64,000 nucleotides of DNA, taken from the NCBI GenBank assembly GCA_024278055.1, contig JAJRTY010000024.1, positions 1 to 64,000 of the forward strand, written 5' to 3'. Below the pieces are notes generated by a model. The model saw only the letters and a program-made list of their open reading frames with translations. It was not told where the DNA came from and did not search any database. Made by a program: the position numbers and the translations under genes. The DNA comes from Alphaproteobacteria bacterium. GTDB taxonomy: Bacteria; Pseudomonadota; Alphaproteobacteria; Rhizobiales; JAJFHR01. This document shows positions 35,215-45,169 of this stretch, one piece after another (position 1 is the stretch's first letter; every line of letters starts with the position of its first letter).

Positions 35215-36011
35215 AAAAAACCTCATGGTTCTTAACCATTACCACTGTGCTCGGCTTTGCCTTTCTTTACATTCCGATTATCTCACTGATAATTTTCAGC
35301 TTCAATGAATCCAAGCTGGTAACCGTCTGGTCGGGGTTTTCAACCAAATGGTATGGTGAGCTTTTGCGCGACCCGCAGATACTGGGAGCTGCCTGGATCA
35401 GTCTCAAGATAGCCTTCATCAGCGCCACATTGGCAATGGGGCTGGGGACTTTGGCGGCATTTGTTCTGGTTCGCTTTCGTAAATTTTACGGTAAAAACCT
35501 GTTGAGCGGCATGATAACAGCACCTCTGGTGATGCCTGATGTTATCATCGGCCTGTCGTTACTGCTGTTGTTCATTGCCATGGAAGCAACATTTGGCTGG
35601 CCCGCCGGACGCGGCCTTACCACCATCATTATCGCCCACACAACCTTCGCCATGGCCTATGTGGCCATTGTGGTGCAGTCACGCCTGGTTGTTATGGATA
35701 CAAGTCTGGAAGAAGCAGCCCTTGATCTCGGCGCCAGACCGGTACGGGTATTTTTTGATATCACCCTGCCGGTGATCTCGCCTGCTCTGGTTTCCGGCTG
35801 GCTGTTGGCCTTTACGCTGTCTCTGGATGATCTGGTCATTGCCAGCTTTGTTTCCGGTCCCGGTGCCTCCACCCTGCCGATGGTGATTTTCTCAAAAGTA
35901 CGTCTTGGCGTCAGCCCCGACATCAATGCCCTGGCTACCATCATCATTGTGATTGTTGCCATTGGTGTGGTAATCGCCTCCACACAGATGAAACCCGGAA
36001 AGACTTCGTAA
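35211..36011 (+). CDS. potI: Putrescine ABC transporter permease PotI
   Basis: 266 aa, six membrane segments, EAA loop with EEAALDLGARPVRVFF. Partner permease of PotH. Overlaps potH by 4 bases and is directly followed by the agmatinase-like gene, 0 bases apart. Confidence 0.9.
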   Translation: MKKTSWFLTITTVLGFAFLYIPIISLIIFSFNESKLVTVWSGFSTKWYGELLRDPQILGAAWISLKIAFISATLAMGLGTLAAFVLVRFRKFYGKNLLSGMITAPLVMPDVIIGLSLLLLFIAMEATFGWPAGRGLTTIIIAHTTFAMAYVAIVVQSRLVVMDTSLEEAALDLGARPVRVFFDITLPVISPALVSGWLLAFTLSLDDLVIASFVSGPGASTLPMVIFSKVRLGVSPDINALATIIIVIVAIGVVIASTQMKPGKTS

Positions 36012-36983
36012 ATGAGTAAAACAGATTGCGACCAGGCTTTCAGAGCCGATGATCTCAACCAGCGCTGGCCGGAAATGACCTATGGTGGTGCCTTGAGTTT
36101 TATGCGGCGAAAATACAGCCGCGAGCTTGACGGCGTTGATGTAGTTGTCAGCGGCATCCCGTATGATTGCGCCGTAACCTTTCGCCCCGGTTGCAGGCTC
36201 GGCCCTCGCGCCATTCGCGCAGGCTACGTCCAACTGGCAGAACTGAAATCCTTTCCCTTCGGCATTGATCCCTTTGAGACACTTAAAGTCACTGATTACG
36301 GCGATTGCTTTCTCGACCCCCATCACCCTGAAACCATCCCCGCTGCCATCGAAGCCCATGCCGATCACATTCTGGCCAGCGGTGCCAAAATGCTGAGCTT
36401 TGGCGGCGATCATTTTGTAGCCTATCCACTGTTGAAGGCACACGCAAAAAAATATGGACCTGTCGCCCTGATACAGTTTGATGCCCATTGTGACACCTGG
36501 GATGATGACGGCACGGCACTTGATCATGGCTCGATGTTTGCGCGCGCGCTCAATGATGGTATTGTTGATGTGGCCAGATCAACCCAGATAGGTCTGCGCA
36601 CCTTTAACGACAGTGACATGGGTTTTGAAATCCTCACCGCCCCGTGGGTGCATCGCAACGGTATGGATGCAGCCCTCGATATTATCACGCAGCGCGCAGG
36701 CGATGCCCCTGTTTACATCTCATTTGATATTGATGGCCTTGATCCAGCCTTTGCTCCGGGCACCGGCACACCGGTAGCAGGAGGCCTGGCAAGCTGGCAG
36801 GCGCTGGAATTTATTCGCGGCCTTGGCAGCCTCAACCTCATTGGCATGGATGTTGTGGAAGTTGCACCGGCCTATGACCATGCCGAAATAACCGCTATTG
36901 CCGCAGCCACTATCGCCCACGACTGGTTGTGCCTGATGGCCATTAAAAAGGGTGCAAAAACCAACGTGGTGGGGCGCTTGTGA
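36012..36983 (+). CDS. Agmatinase-like ureohydrolase (copy 2)
   Basis: 323 aa. Mn motifs complete: FGGDHF, FDAHCDTWDDD and SFDIDGLDP. N-terminal GIPYDCAVTFRPGCRLGPRAIR fits agmatinase (SpeB), which would produce putrescine and urea from agmatine and feed the surrounding pathway. Overlaps the amidotransferase gene (GTGA). Confidence 0.85.
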   Translation: MSKTDCDQAFRADDLNQRWPEMTYGGALSFMRRKYSRELDGVDVVVSGIPYDCAVTFRPGCRLGPRAIRAGYVQLAELKSFPFGIDPFETLKVTDYGDCFLDPHHPETIPAAIEAHADHILASGAKMLSFGGDHFVAYPLLKAHAKKYGPVALIQFDAHCDTWDDDGTALDHGSMFARALNDGIVDVARSTQIGLRTFNDSDMGFEILTAPWVHRNGMDAALDIITQRAGDAPVYISFDIDGLDPAFAPGTGTPVAGGLASWQALEFIRGLGSLNLIGMDVVEVAPAYDHAEITAIAAATIAHDWLCLMAIKKGAKTNVVGRL

Positions 36984-37663
36984 AGATTGGCATTTTACAG
37001 GCCGGCCTGTGCCCGGAGGAACTGGTTGAAGAGTACGGTGAATATGATGCTGTGTTTGCACGTTTCCTCGACGGCTTCGGCTTTGAGTTTGAAGGCTTTC
37101 GTGTTGTCGAGGGCATATTTCCCTCATCCGTCACTTCGGCTGATGGCTGGCTCATTACCGGATCAAAATATGGCGCTTACGAAGACCATGACTGGATAGC
37201 ACCGCTGGAAGACTTTATTCGCCACGCCTACGGTCAAAATGTTCCAATTATCGGCGTCTGTTTTGGCCATCAGATTCTGGCCCAGGCCCTTGGCGGCAAA
37301 GTAGAGAAATTTACCGGCGGCTGGGCCGTTGGTAAACAGCACTATCAACTTGACGGGGTTGAAGCTGGCATCGACCTGATGGCCTGGCATCAGGATCAGG
37401 TGATTGTACTGCCGCAAGATGCCGAAGTTATCGGCTCTTCGCCTTTCTGCAAATATGCAGCCCTGGCCTATGGCAACAAGGCATTGTCGGTTCAGGCTCA
37501 CCCTGAGTTTGATGCAGAATTTATCGCCGGTCTTTTCAATGCGCGCAAATACGTTTTACCGGCAGAAGTCATGGCGCACAGTAACGATGATCTTTCGGGA
37601 GAATTATCATCGCCTCTTATTGCCAAAATGATGGCGGAGTTTTTCAAGCAGGAGGCAGTATGA
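36980..37663 (+). CDS. Class I glutamine amidotransferase-like protein
   Basis: 227 aa GMP-synthase-type amidotransferase domain. Nucleophile Cys in VCFGHQILAQ (about residue 94), His and Glu in QAHPEF. It stands alone without a synthase domain. In this cluster it may replace PuuD and hydrolyse gamma-glutamyl intermediates, but it is of a different subfamily from E. coli PuuD. GTG start overlapping the previous stop; overlaps the next gene by ATGA. Confidence 0.78.
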   Translation: MKIGILQAGLCPEELVEEYGEYDAVFARFLDGFGFEFEGFRVVEGIFPSSVTSADGWLITGSKYGAYEDHDWIAPLEDFIRHAYGQNVPIIGVCFGHQILAQALGGKVEKFTGGWAVGKQHYQLDGVEAGIDLMAWHQDQVIVLPQDAEVIGSSPFCKYAALAYGNKALSVQAHPEFDAEFIAGLFNARKYVLPAEVMAHSNDDLSGELSSPLIAKMMAEFFKQEAV

Positions 37664-39027
37664 CCAACCTGCCCAAATGGCTGGAACCTGTACCTGCTCC
37701 CTTGCACCATTGGCTCAATGGGCGAAAAGTTGATCAGGTGGCTTGTGTTATCGCCGACGTTGCCGGTGGCACACGCGGCAAAACTGTAGCGGCTGAAAAG
37801 TTTTCTCCTTCCGAAAAAATGTTCATGGCGGACTCGATTTTTTATCAAACCATCACCGGCAGCTACGCCGAGATGGAAGCTGAAGGTCAATGGACAGAGG
37901 CGGACATGGTTTTGACCCCGGATCTTGCAACAACGGTAGCATGCCCGTGGACAAAGGACGTGACCTTGCAGGTTATTCATGATGTCTCCACCCGGGACGG
38001 TGAGCCTGTGGGACTGGCCCCGCGCAATGTTCTCAAACGAGTCTTATCGTATTATGACCGCGAGGGCTGGCAACCGGTTGTTGCCCCGGAGCTTGAATTT
38101 TACCTGACAGAACCCCACACCGATCCCAATTTTCCGGTTCAACCTAAATCCGGCCGTACCAATCGTAAAAACGTCAGGCGACAGGTCTACTCCTTAAGCG
38201 TCCTTGATGAATACGGCCCGGTGATTGAAGACATTCAGAATTTCGCCAAAGCTCAGGGCTTTGATATTGATGCCATCGTTCAGGAAGACGGCTCCGGGCA
38301 GATTGAGATTAATCTCAATCACGGGGATGCCGTAGCCCTTGCCGATCGGGTGTTTTGTTTCAAGCGCACCATTCATGAGGCAGCCCTGAAGCATGATTGC
38401 TTTGCCACCTTTATGGCCAAGCCGATGCAGGGTGAACCGGGCAGTGCCATGCACATTCACCAAAGCATTGTCGATAAAAAAACCGGTAAAAACATTTTCA
38501 GTCGCGAAGATGGCCAGCCTTCAGAAAAGTTTTACAGTTTCATTGCCGGACAGCAACAGCATCTGCCCTCGATTTTTTGTCTCATCGCGCCATATGTCAA
38601 TTCCTACCGACGTTTTATTGCCGCTCATTCGGCACCGGTAAATCTTGAGTGGGGTGAAGACAACCGCACCACCGGCTTGCGCATCCCACTGTCACCGCCT
38701 CAGGCACGCCGAGTTGAAAACCGTATCATCGGCATGGATTGCAATCCTTACCTGGCGCTGGCAGCCTGTCTGGCCAGCGGTTTCATCGGCATGAAAACGG
38801 GATTGAGCCCGCGAGATGCCATGATCGGTGAAGCCTATAAATCCAACCTCACAATGCCGCGCAGCTTGAGCCTGGCGCTGGAAATGTTTACCGGAAAAAC
38901 CGAACTTACCGACATGCTCGGCAATGATTTTTGCCAGCTTTTTCGGGCCATCAAAAAATCTGAAATGGATGATTATTCAGCCATTATCACACCGTGGGAA
39001 CGCGACCACCTGCTGTTGAACGTATAG
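37660..39027 (+). CDS. Glutamine synthetase-family ligase (gamma-glutamylputrescine synthetase-like, copy 2)
   Basis: 455 aa. Motifs: APELEFYL, EDGSGQIEINLNHG, GSAMHIHQSI and NRTTGLRIPLSPPQARRVENR. Divergent from copy 1 (30587), so the pair likely serves different amines or regulation. Overlaps the amidotransferase gene and ends 9 bases before the transaminase. Confidence 0.83.
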   Translation: MTNLPKWLEPVPAPLHHWLNGRKVDQVACVIADVAGGTRGKTVAAEKFSPSEKMFMADSIFYQTITGSYAEMEAEGQWTEADMVLTPDLATTVACPWTKDVTLQVIHDVSTRDGEPVGLAPRNVLKRVLSYYDREGWQPVVAPELEFYLTEPHTDPNFPVQPKSGRTNRKNVRRQVYSLSVLDEYGPVIEDIQNFAKAQGFDIDAIVQEDGSGQIEINLNHGDAVALADRVFCFKRTIHEAALKHDCFATFMAKPMQGEPGSAMHIHQSIVDKKTGKNIFSREDGQPSEKFYSFIAGQQQHLPSIFCLIAPYVNSYRRFIAAHSAPVNLEWGEDNRTTGLRIPLSPPQARRVENRIIGMDCNPYLALAACLASGFIGMKTGLSPRDAMIGEAYKSNLTMPRSLSLALEMFTGKTELTDMLGNDFCQLFRAIKKSEMDDYSAIITPWERDHLLLNV

Positions 39028-39036
39028 GACATTGCC

Positions 39037-40437
39037 ATGGCAACACTAGACAACCACCTGCCGACGAGTGAACTACAAGCTCTTGATGCAGCTCACCACA
39101 TCCACCCCTTTAGCGACCGTGCCGCCATGAACGCCAAAGGCGCACGCGTAATCACCCGCGCCAGTGGTGTTTACCTGTGGGACAGTGACGGTGAAAGGTT
39201 GCTTGATGGCATGGCCGGATTATGGTGCGTTAACCTCGGCTATGGTCGCCACGAACTTGTTGATGCAGCTGCTCGTCAAATGTCCCAATTGCCCTATTAC
39301 AACACGTTTTTCCAGACCACTCACCCGCCCGCCGTCATGCTGGCAAAACGCCTGGCTGAACTTGCGCCAGGAACTCTCAACCACGTGTTTTTTGCCGGCT
39401 CAGGCTCAGAGGCCAACGATACCAACGTGCGCATGGTACGTCATTACTGGGCAAGTCTGGGCAAACCCGACAAAAAGACCATCATCGCCCGCAAAAACGG
39501 CTATCACGGCTCAACCGTGGCCGCAGCATCGCTTGGCGGCATGAGTGCCATGCACGAGCAAGGCGGCCTGCCCATCCCCAACATCACCCATATTGACCAG
39601 CCTTACTGGTATGGCGAAGGTGGGGACAGTTCTCCAGCTGAATTTGGATTGGCGCGCGCCCGCGCACTCGAGACAGAAATTGAGCGCATCGGTGCCAACA
39701 AGATCGCAGCCTTTATAGCCGAACCCGTACAAGGTGCCGGTGGCGTAATTATCCCACCCGACACCTACTGGCCGGAAATACAGCGCATTTGCAGCGAGCA
39801 TGACATTCTGCTGATTGTTGATGAAGTCATTACCGGTTTTGGCCGTACCGCCAACTGGTTTGCCGGTGAAACCTTTGCCATAGCCCCGGACATTATGACC
39901 ATAGCCAAGGGATTGACGTCAGGATATCTACCGATTGGTGCCTCAATTGTCAGCGACAGAGTTGCCAATGTTCTCAGTGAAAAGGGTGGAGATTTTCAGC
40001 ATGGCTACACATTTTCCGGCCATCCCGCAGCTTGCGCCGTTGCCCTGGAAAATCTTCGCATTATGGAAGATGAGCACTTGATCGAAATTGTCGCCGAACA
40101 AACAGCGCCTTACCTTGAAGAAAAATGGAAATCTCTCGGCAATCACCCTCTGGTCGGTGAAGCGCGTGTTTGCGGTATGATGGCAGCCATCGAATTAACC
40201 CCTGATAAAGCCGCGCGCGCACGTTTCAGCGAAAACAGCAACGTTGGCATTACCTGCCGCAACCTTTGTTTTGACAATGGCCTGATCATGCGCTCAGTGG
40301 GTGATATTATGGTAATCTCTCCACCATTAAACATCTCCCCATCGCAGATTGATGAGTTGGTTGGACTTGCTTTCAAATCTCTCGATATGACTCTGGATGT
40401 GCTGACCAAAGACGGTTTGATGAAAACGGCAGCGTAA
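39037..40437 (+). CDS. Class III aminotransferase (putrescine/polyamine transaminase-like, SpuC)
   Basis: 466 aa PLP enzyme. PLP-binding region: GSGSEANDTN, YHGSTVAAASLGG, VDEVITGFGR, and the Schiff-base Lys in MTIAKGLTSGYLPIGA. Similar to the putrescine-pyruvate transaminase group. Acts alongside the gamma-glutamyl route, or on its products. Confidence 0.83.
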   Translation: MATLDNHLPTSELQALDAAHHIHPFSDRAAMNAKGARVITRASGVYLWDSDGERLLDGMAGLWCVNLGYGRHELVDAAARQMSQLPYYNTFFQTTHPPAVMLAKRLAELAPGTLNHVFFAGSGSEANDTNVRMVRHYWASLGKPDKKTIIARKNGYHGSTVAAASLGGMSAMHEQGGLPIPNITHIDQPYWYGEGGDSSPAEFGLARARALETEIERIGANKIAAFIAEPVQGAGGVIIPPDTYWPEIQRICSEHDILLIVDEVITGFGRTANWFAGETFAIAPDIMTIAKGLTSGYLPIGASIVSDRVANVLSEKGGDFQHGYTFSGHPAACAVALENLRIMEDEHLIEIVAEQTAPYLEEKWKSLGNHPLVGEARVCGMMAAIELTPDKAARARFSENSNVGITCRNLCFDNGLIMRSVGDIMVISPPLNISPSQIDELVGLAFKSLDMTLDVLTKDGLMKTAA

Positions 40438-40440
40438 TCT

Positions 40441-41742
40441 ATGAACGTATTATTCGCCAATGATCCACAGGGGAGCTATCCGCCCTCCTATTACCATGCC
40501 ACCAGCACCGAATTGCCTGCCTTCCCCGCCCTTGCCGGTGATCTCAACTGTGACGTCTGCATCATAGGCGCAGGCTATACCGGCCTGTCCGCAGCGTTGC
40601 ATCTGGCGCAGAAAAACTATGATGTGGTGGTGCTTGATGCCCATCGCATTGGCTGGGGAGCATCGGGGCGCAATGGCGGCCAATTGGGCATTGGCCTGCG
40701 CGTCGAGCAATCAAAGATTGAAAAAATGGTCGGCATCGAGGCCGCCAAGGGGCTGTGGCAGCTTGGTCTTGAAGCCAATCAACTGGTGCATGATCTCGTC
40801 AAACAGCACAAAATCGATTGTGATTTGAAACCCGGGGTTCTGCACGCCAATCATCGCGCCCGGTTCACCCGCCACTCACAACAGGAAGTAGAACATCTGC
40901 ACTCGCAATACGGTCATGATAAAGTCCGCTTTGTCGATGAGACTGAAATTCGCCAGATGCTTGGTACAAAAGCCTATTTCAGTGGCACTCTTGACACCAG
41001 TGCCGGTCATCTGCATCCGCTCAATTTTGCCTTCGGCCTGGCCCGGGTAGCTGTTAATGCCGGTGTTCGTTTTTTTGAAAAAACCGAAGTCACCGATATT
41101 TCCAAATCAGATCCGGCCATCGTTACAGGCGCATGCGGAAAAGTATCGGCCAAATTCGTCATCATCGCCTGCAATGGCTATCTCGGAAAACTGGAAAAAA
41201 AGATTGCCGCACGCGTCATGCCGGTCAACAATTTCATCATCGCCACCGAGCCGTTGCCGCAGGAAAAAGCCGACGAACTTATCCGCGATGATATCGCCGT
41301 TGCCGATTCAAAGTTCGTCATTAATTATTACCGTCTATCGGCTGACAAACGCCTGCTGTTTGGCGGTGGTGAAAATTACGGTTACAAGTTTCCTGCCGAT
41401 ATAAAATCCTTTGTCACCCGGCCCATGTTAGAAATTTATCCGCAACTGAAAGATGTGAACATCGACTACGGCTGGGGCGGCACTCTCGCCATTACCATGA
41501 ACCGTCTGCCCTACCTCAACCGCCTTGCCCCCAATATCCTCACCGCCGGTGGCTACAGTGGCTATGGCCTGGGCATGGGTACATTTTCCGGCCTCGTTTT
41601 AGCGCAAGCCATTGATGGTACCGCCAGCCGGTTTGACTGCATGGGGTCAATTCCAACAAAGAGGTTTCCCGGCGGCTCCCTAGCCAGAACACCATTGCTG
41701 GTTCTTGCCATGTTGTATTACACACTGCGTGACAGGTTTTAG
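40441..41742 (+). CDS. puuB: FAD-dependent oxidase (gamma-glutamylputrescine oxidase-like, PuuB)
   Basis: 433 aa DAO-family flavoprotein. VCIIGAGYTGLSAALHLA binds FAD; GWGASGRNGGQLG is the typical next block, and GGYSGYGLGMG is near the C-terminus. Expected to oxidise gamma-glutamylputrescine to the aldehyde with H2O2 release. Last gene of the cluster, 3 bases after the transaminase. Confidence 0.83.
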   Translation: MNVLFANDPQGSYPPSYYHATSTELPAFPALAGDLNCDVCIIGAGYTGLSAALHLAQKNYDVVVLDAHRIGWGASGRNGGQLGIGLRVEQSKIEKMVGIEAAKGLWQLGLEANQLVHDLVKQHKIDCDLKPGVLHANHRARFTRHSQQEVEHLHSQYGHDKVRFVDETEIRQMLGTKAYFSGTLDTSAGHLHPLNFAFGLARVAVNAGVRFFEKTEVTDISKSDPAIVTGACGKVSAKFVIIACNGYLGKLEKKIAARVMPVNNFIIATEPLPQEKADELIRDDIAVADSKFVINYYRLSADKRLLFGGGENYGYKFPADIKSFVTRPMLEIYPQLKDVNIDYGWGGTLAITMNRLPYLNRLAPNILTAGGYSGYGLGMGTFSGLVLAQAIDGTASRFDCMGSIPTKRFPGGSLARTPLLVLAMLYYTLRDRF

Positions 41743-41834
41743 CCCTCTTGAGTTTCAAGTGCGATTTCCCGACCATGGCATGAGACTTGCTGTTTATCTG
41801 GCTTAAGCCGGTTAAATCGCAAAAAAGGCCCAAA

Positions 41835-43187
41835 ATGGGACACCACGCACAGAAAACCACATCACCCCAGGGTATGGCCGTTGATCTGCCCCAATGTGCT
41901 GATGGTTTCTTTGTGCAATTCAAGGGAAATAAAAATTGGCACGCTTTACCCGAGATAAAACTGGAAAATGGCAATAAACTGCACCTTTATGCAGTAACCC
42001 GGTTATCTCAGGTAAGACATATCTGGAAACAGTTTCAGCACACCGCATGGCATACACCGTTTCAGAATTTTGACTGGATAAACGCGTGGTTTGAGAGCAG
42101 GAATCAAGACCACAAGGCAAAACCGCTCATCGTACTCGGCTTCAAAGAAGGGGAGCTTCAGTTTATCCTGCCATTTGCCAGTGAAACATATTTTGGCCTC
42201 AAGCGGTTATTATGGGCTGCAAATGAAGTCAATGACTACAATTGCCCGCTGATTAAAACCGAATTTCTGCCGCAAATGTCAGCTGCGACCGTAAGTAAAA
42301 TTTACCGCCATATTGGTCACCATGTATCCGGCATTGATGTCTTTTATTTAACCAGACAGCCAAAATATCTGGCCGGGTCAGCCAATCCATTTATAGGCTC
42401 AGGCGTCCGCCGCAGTTCGTGCGGATCGCACTCCCTTAACCTCGACCCCAACTGGGCCAGCCTCTACGCCCAACAGCGCAGCACCAAATCACGCAGCCGC
42501 ATAAGGCAAAAAACCAGGCGTCTAAAGCGGGCGGGAAACCTGCGTTTCATGGCTATTCGAGGGTCTCGGCAACTGTCCTGCATTGACACGATTTTACGAT
42601 GGAAATCTGTTCAGCTGGAACAGAAAGGGGAGCGAAATCCTTTTAACAAGAAGTCGCAGGATCCATTGTCGGGCTCCGTGCTGACGCAAACAATCAGGCG
42701 GTTCGCCCAAGGCGACGCCAAAACCAGCCCCTTGCGGGTTTACGGGCTTTTTCTTGATGGCGAAATGATTGCCGGTTTGATTGCATTTGTTGACAACAAA
42801 ACATTTTCACTTTTCACCATGTCGTACGGCCCCGAGGTCTTCACCAACTGCTCGGCGGGTTCAGTCCTGTTGGTAAAAACAATTGAACTGGCCTCACGCG
42901 CCAAATTTCACACCTACGACTTCCTTGCCGGTGACGAGCCTTATAAACTTTCCTGGTGCGATAAAAAGCTTGATCTTTACGATAGTGTTTTCGCCACAAC
43001 CGGCATCGGCCGACTTGGTGCGTTTTCCCTCTCCGCAAGGCTCAAGGTCAAAAAATCACTAAAAGCCAGCACTCCGGTAATGAATTTTTTGAAAAAAACA
43101 AACCGCTCCCGCCTTCAAATTCTGGGCGCTCTGGAAAAATTTAAAACCCCTTTAACAAAAAGGTTTCCCCATGCAGACAATCGCTGA
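41835..43187 (+). CDS. GNAT-family protein of the CelD/BcsL type
   Basis: 450 aa cytoplasmic protein with a C-terminal acyltransferase-like (Acetyltransf_6) domain (about residues 215-370, with VYGLFLDGEMIAGLIAFVD and YDFLAGDEPYKLSW). Homologues occur in surface polysaccharide loci. The ATG at 41835 is taken; an ATG 13 codons later is also possible. Overlaps the membrane protein gene by 17 bases. Acceptor unknown. Confidence 0.65.
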   Translation: MGHHAQKTTSPQGMAVDLPQCADGFFVQFKGNKNWHALPEIKLENGNKLHLYAVTRLSQVRHIWKQFQHTAWHTPFQNFDWINAWFESRNQDHKAKPLIVLGFKEGELQFILPFASETYFGLKRLLWAANEVNDYNCPLIKTEFLPQMSAATVSKIYRHIGHHVSGIDVFYLTRQPKYLAGSANPFIGSGVRRSSCGSHSLNLDPNWASLYAQQRSTKSRSRIRQKTRRLKRAGNLRFMAIRGSRQLSCIDTILRWKSVQLEQKGERNPFNKKSQDPLSGSVLTQTIRRFAQGDAKTSPLRVYGLFLDGEMIAGLIAFVDNKTFSLFTMSYGPEVFTNCSAGSVLLVKTIELASRAKFHTYDFLAGDEPYKLSWCDKKLDLYDSVFATTGIGRLGAFSLSARLKVKKSLKASTPVMNFLKKTNRSRLQILGALEKFKTPLTKRFPHADNR

Positions 43188-43875
43188 CACCAGACAGTTT
43201 TTCAAAGATGCGCGCAACCTTGTCCGTCAGAAAAATGACCGGCAGAATTTTGACACCTGGATCAGGACCATAACCTTCACAGTGCCCGTGATTTTCCTGA
43301 CAATCGTATTGCTGCAACCGTGGGCGGAGCCAAAATGGATGTTCCTTGACACGGTAACAGCCGCACGGTTCTCGGAAAACTGTTGCAGCACCTCTTACGG
43401 GTTCATTTCTAATCTGGGCATCATGCTGTGGTCAGCCACCGCCGCTGTCTGCCTGTTTGCCGCCGGTGTTTTTGCCAGTATAAATGCGCGGCCCCTGATG
43501 TGGTTTGCCCTGTCTGCCGGTCTGCTCAATGGCTTGCTTGCTTTGGACGACGCTTTCCTTTTGCATGAAAATGTACTGCCCTATTTCGGCATCCCGCAAA
43601 ACCTGGTGCTGGCGACATACGTCGCCTTGGCCCTTGCCTATGCGGCTGCCAGCTGGCGCATAATTCTGGCTTCCGATTACGTGATCCTGCTGGTGGCGGG
43701 CTTTGCCGTTTCGGTGTCTTTACTGGTCGACACTGTTTTTTCCAGCCTTGTTCCAGGCCTTGTTTACATTGAGGACAGCGCCAAGTTCTTTGGTATTTTC
43801 AGTTGGGCCTCGTTTCACATGACCGCGCTGTATTTTCTGGTGACACAGACATTGGCCCCGGCATCAAAAAGATGA
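43171..43875 (+). CDS. Hypothetical six-TM membrane protein
   Basis: 234 aa. Hydrophobic segments at about residues 31-49, 84-105, 110-130, 145-163, 170-190 and 205-225. A Cys pair ENCCSTS (about residues 70-76) is in the first loop. No family recognised. Overlaps both neighbours, so it is in the same operon and probably part of the same surface pathway. Confidence 0.7.
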   Translation: MQTIADTRQFFKDARNLVRQKNDRQNFDTWIRTITFTVPVIFLTIVLLQPWAEPKWMFLDTVTAARFSENCCSTSYGFISNLGIMLWSATAAVCLFAAGVFASINARPLMWFALSAGLLNGLLALDDAFLLHENVLPYFGIPQNLVLATYVALALAYAAASWRIILASDYVILLVAGFAVSVSLLVDTVFSSLVPGLVYIEDSAKFFGIFSWASFHMTALYFLVTQTLAPASKR

Positions 43876-45119
43876 GCGTCACGGCTACCAAAGAAACCAT
43901 TCTCCTGCTGGGAAATTACCGCCCGACATTAACCCTTGCCCGGGTTTTGTCCAAACAGGGTTTCCGTATTATTTCCGGGCTTGAAGGCTGTGATGGCGGA
44001 GCTGAATACAGCCGCTATGTGGACCAGATCTGGGATCATGAGCCAGTCAAAACCAACCCTGAAGGCTTTTTAAAAAGCCTTCCTGCCTTTGTGCGTGAAA
44101 ATAACGTTGCAGTAATTTTTCCGGTGTCAGAAGAATCTGTCAGGTTTTTTGCCGAGCGCTCTGATTTGGACTACGGCAATGCCGTTATAGCCACCGTTCA
44201 GGCGGACCTGATTAAACGCTGCCTCGACAAAATGTTTATGATGAAACTGGCACAAGCGCACAACATCCCGACAGCCGCATTTGCCTATGCCGACGATCAG
44301 AGCCAACTGCAAAAAAAATCTCAGGCCATCGGGTTTCCCCTGGTGATCCGGCCTCAGGATTCAAATCAGCGCATTGATGGCAAAAAGGCTCTGTTCATTC
44401 AGGACATACAGGATTTGAACCGGCAATTGCCCAAATGGCCTGCCTTGCAAAAAGGCCTGGTCCTTAAGAAAAAAGCCAAAGGAAAACGCCACAACATATA
44501 TTTTGCCGCACAGAAGGGAAAATTATACCGCTATCTGCACGCGGTCATCTTGCGCACAGATATGGCGGACGGCTCCGGGCTGGCGGTGGAAGGAATGACC
44601 ATCAGGCCGGAGGCGCAATTGCAGCGTTTTACCGCAACACTTGTCAAAAATCTGGATTATTCAGGCATCGGTTGCGCTCAGTATCTTGTTGACGATGACA
44701 CCGGCGACATCAGTTTTCTTGAGATCAATCCCCGTATTGCCGGAAATCATGCGGTACCGGAATTTGCCGGTCTCAAGTTAAGCTCAATTCTCGTAGACAT
44801 GGCGAAAAACAAAGCGCTGGACACTCGGCCTGTGCAAGGCCGAACGGGTATTCGCTACGTTTGGACCTATGGCGATTTGTTGAGTGCCAAGAGCGCCTGG
44901 CTACGCCGGGAAATCGGCAGCGTTGCGACAATAGCAAAATTTTTACGTGCCGCTCGGAAGGGCTTTCGCGCCGACCTTCACATGTCCTATGTCTGGCATG
45001 ACCCCGGGCCGGGCATAATGTCCCTGCTCAGTCTGGCCCCGAACTGGCGGCGCCTGTTTGTGCGCCTTACAAACAGTGAACGCGGCACCGTTCGTGCGCA
45101 GGCCCGGCCGCCACACTGA
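43872..45119 (+). CDS. ATP-grasp ligase (carbamoyl-phosphate-synthase-like)
   Basis: 415 aa. N-terminal Rossmann-like start ILLLGNYRPTLTLARVLSK, ATP-grasp core at about residues 115-300 with GFPLVIRPQDSNQ and the metal motif FLEINPRIAGNH. The family joins a carboxylate to an amine via acyl phosphate. Overlaps the previous gene by ATGA. A related ATP-grasp is at 62642. Confidence 0.75.
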   Translation: MSVTATKETILLLGNYRPTLTLARVLSKQGFRIISGLEGCDGGAEYSRYVDQIWDHEPVKTNPEGFLKSLPAFVRENNVAVIFPVSEESVRFFAERSDLDYGNAVIATVQADLIKRCLDKMFMMKLAQAHNIPTAAFAYADDQSQLQKKSQAIGFPLVIRPQDSNQRIDGKKALFIQDIQDLNRQLPKWPALQKGLVLKKKAKGKRHNIYFAAQKGKLYRYLHAVILRTDMADGSGLAVEGMTIRPEAQLQRFTATLVKNLDYSGIGCAQYLVDDDTGDISFLEINPRIAGNHAVPEFAGLKLSSILVDMAKNKALDTRPVQGRTGIRYVWTYGDLLSAKSAWLRREIGSVATIAKFLRAARKGFRADLHMSYVWHDPGPGIMSLLSLAPNWRRLFVRLTNSERGTVRAQARPPH

Positions 45120-45169
45120 AAGTTAACTTAAAAACCCTATAGTCACCGCTCAAAATTCAAAGGCTTTTA

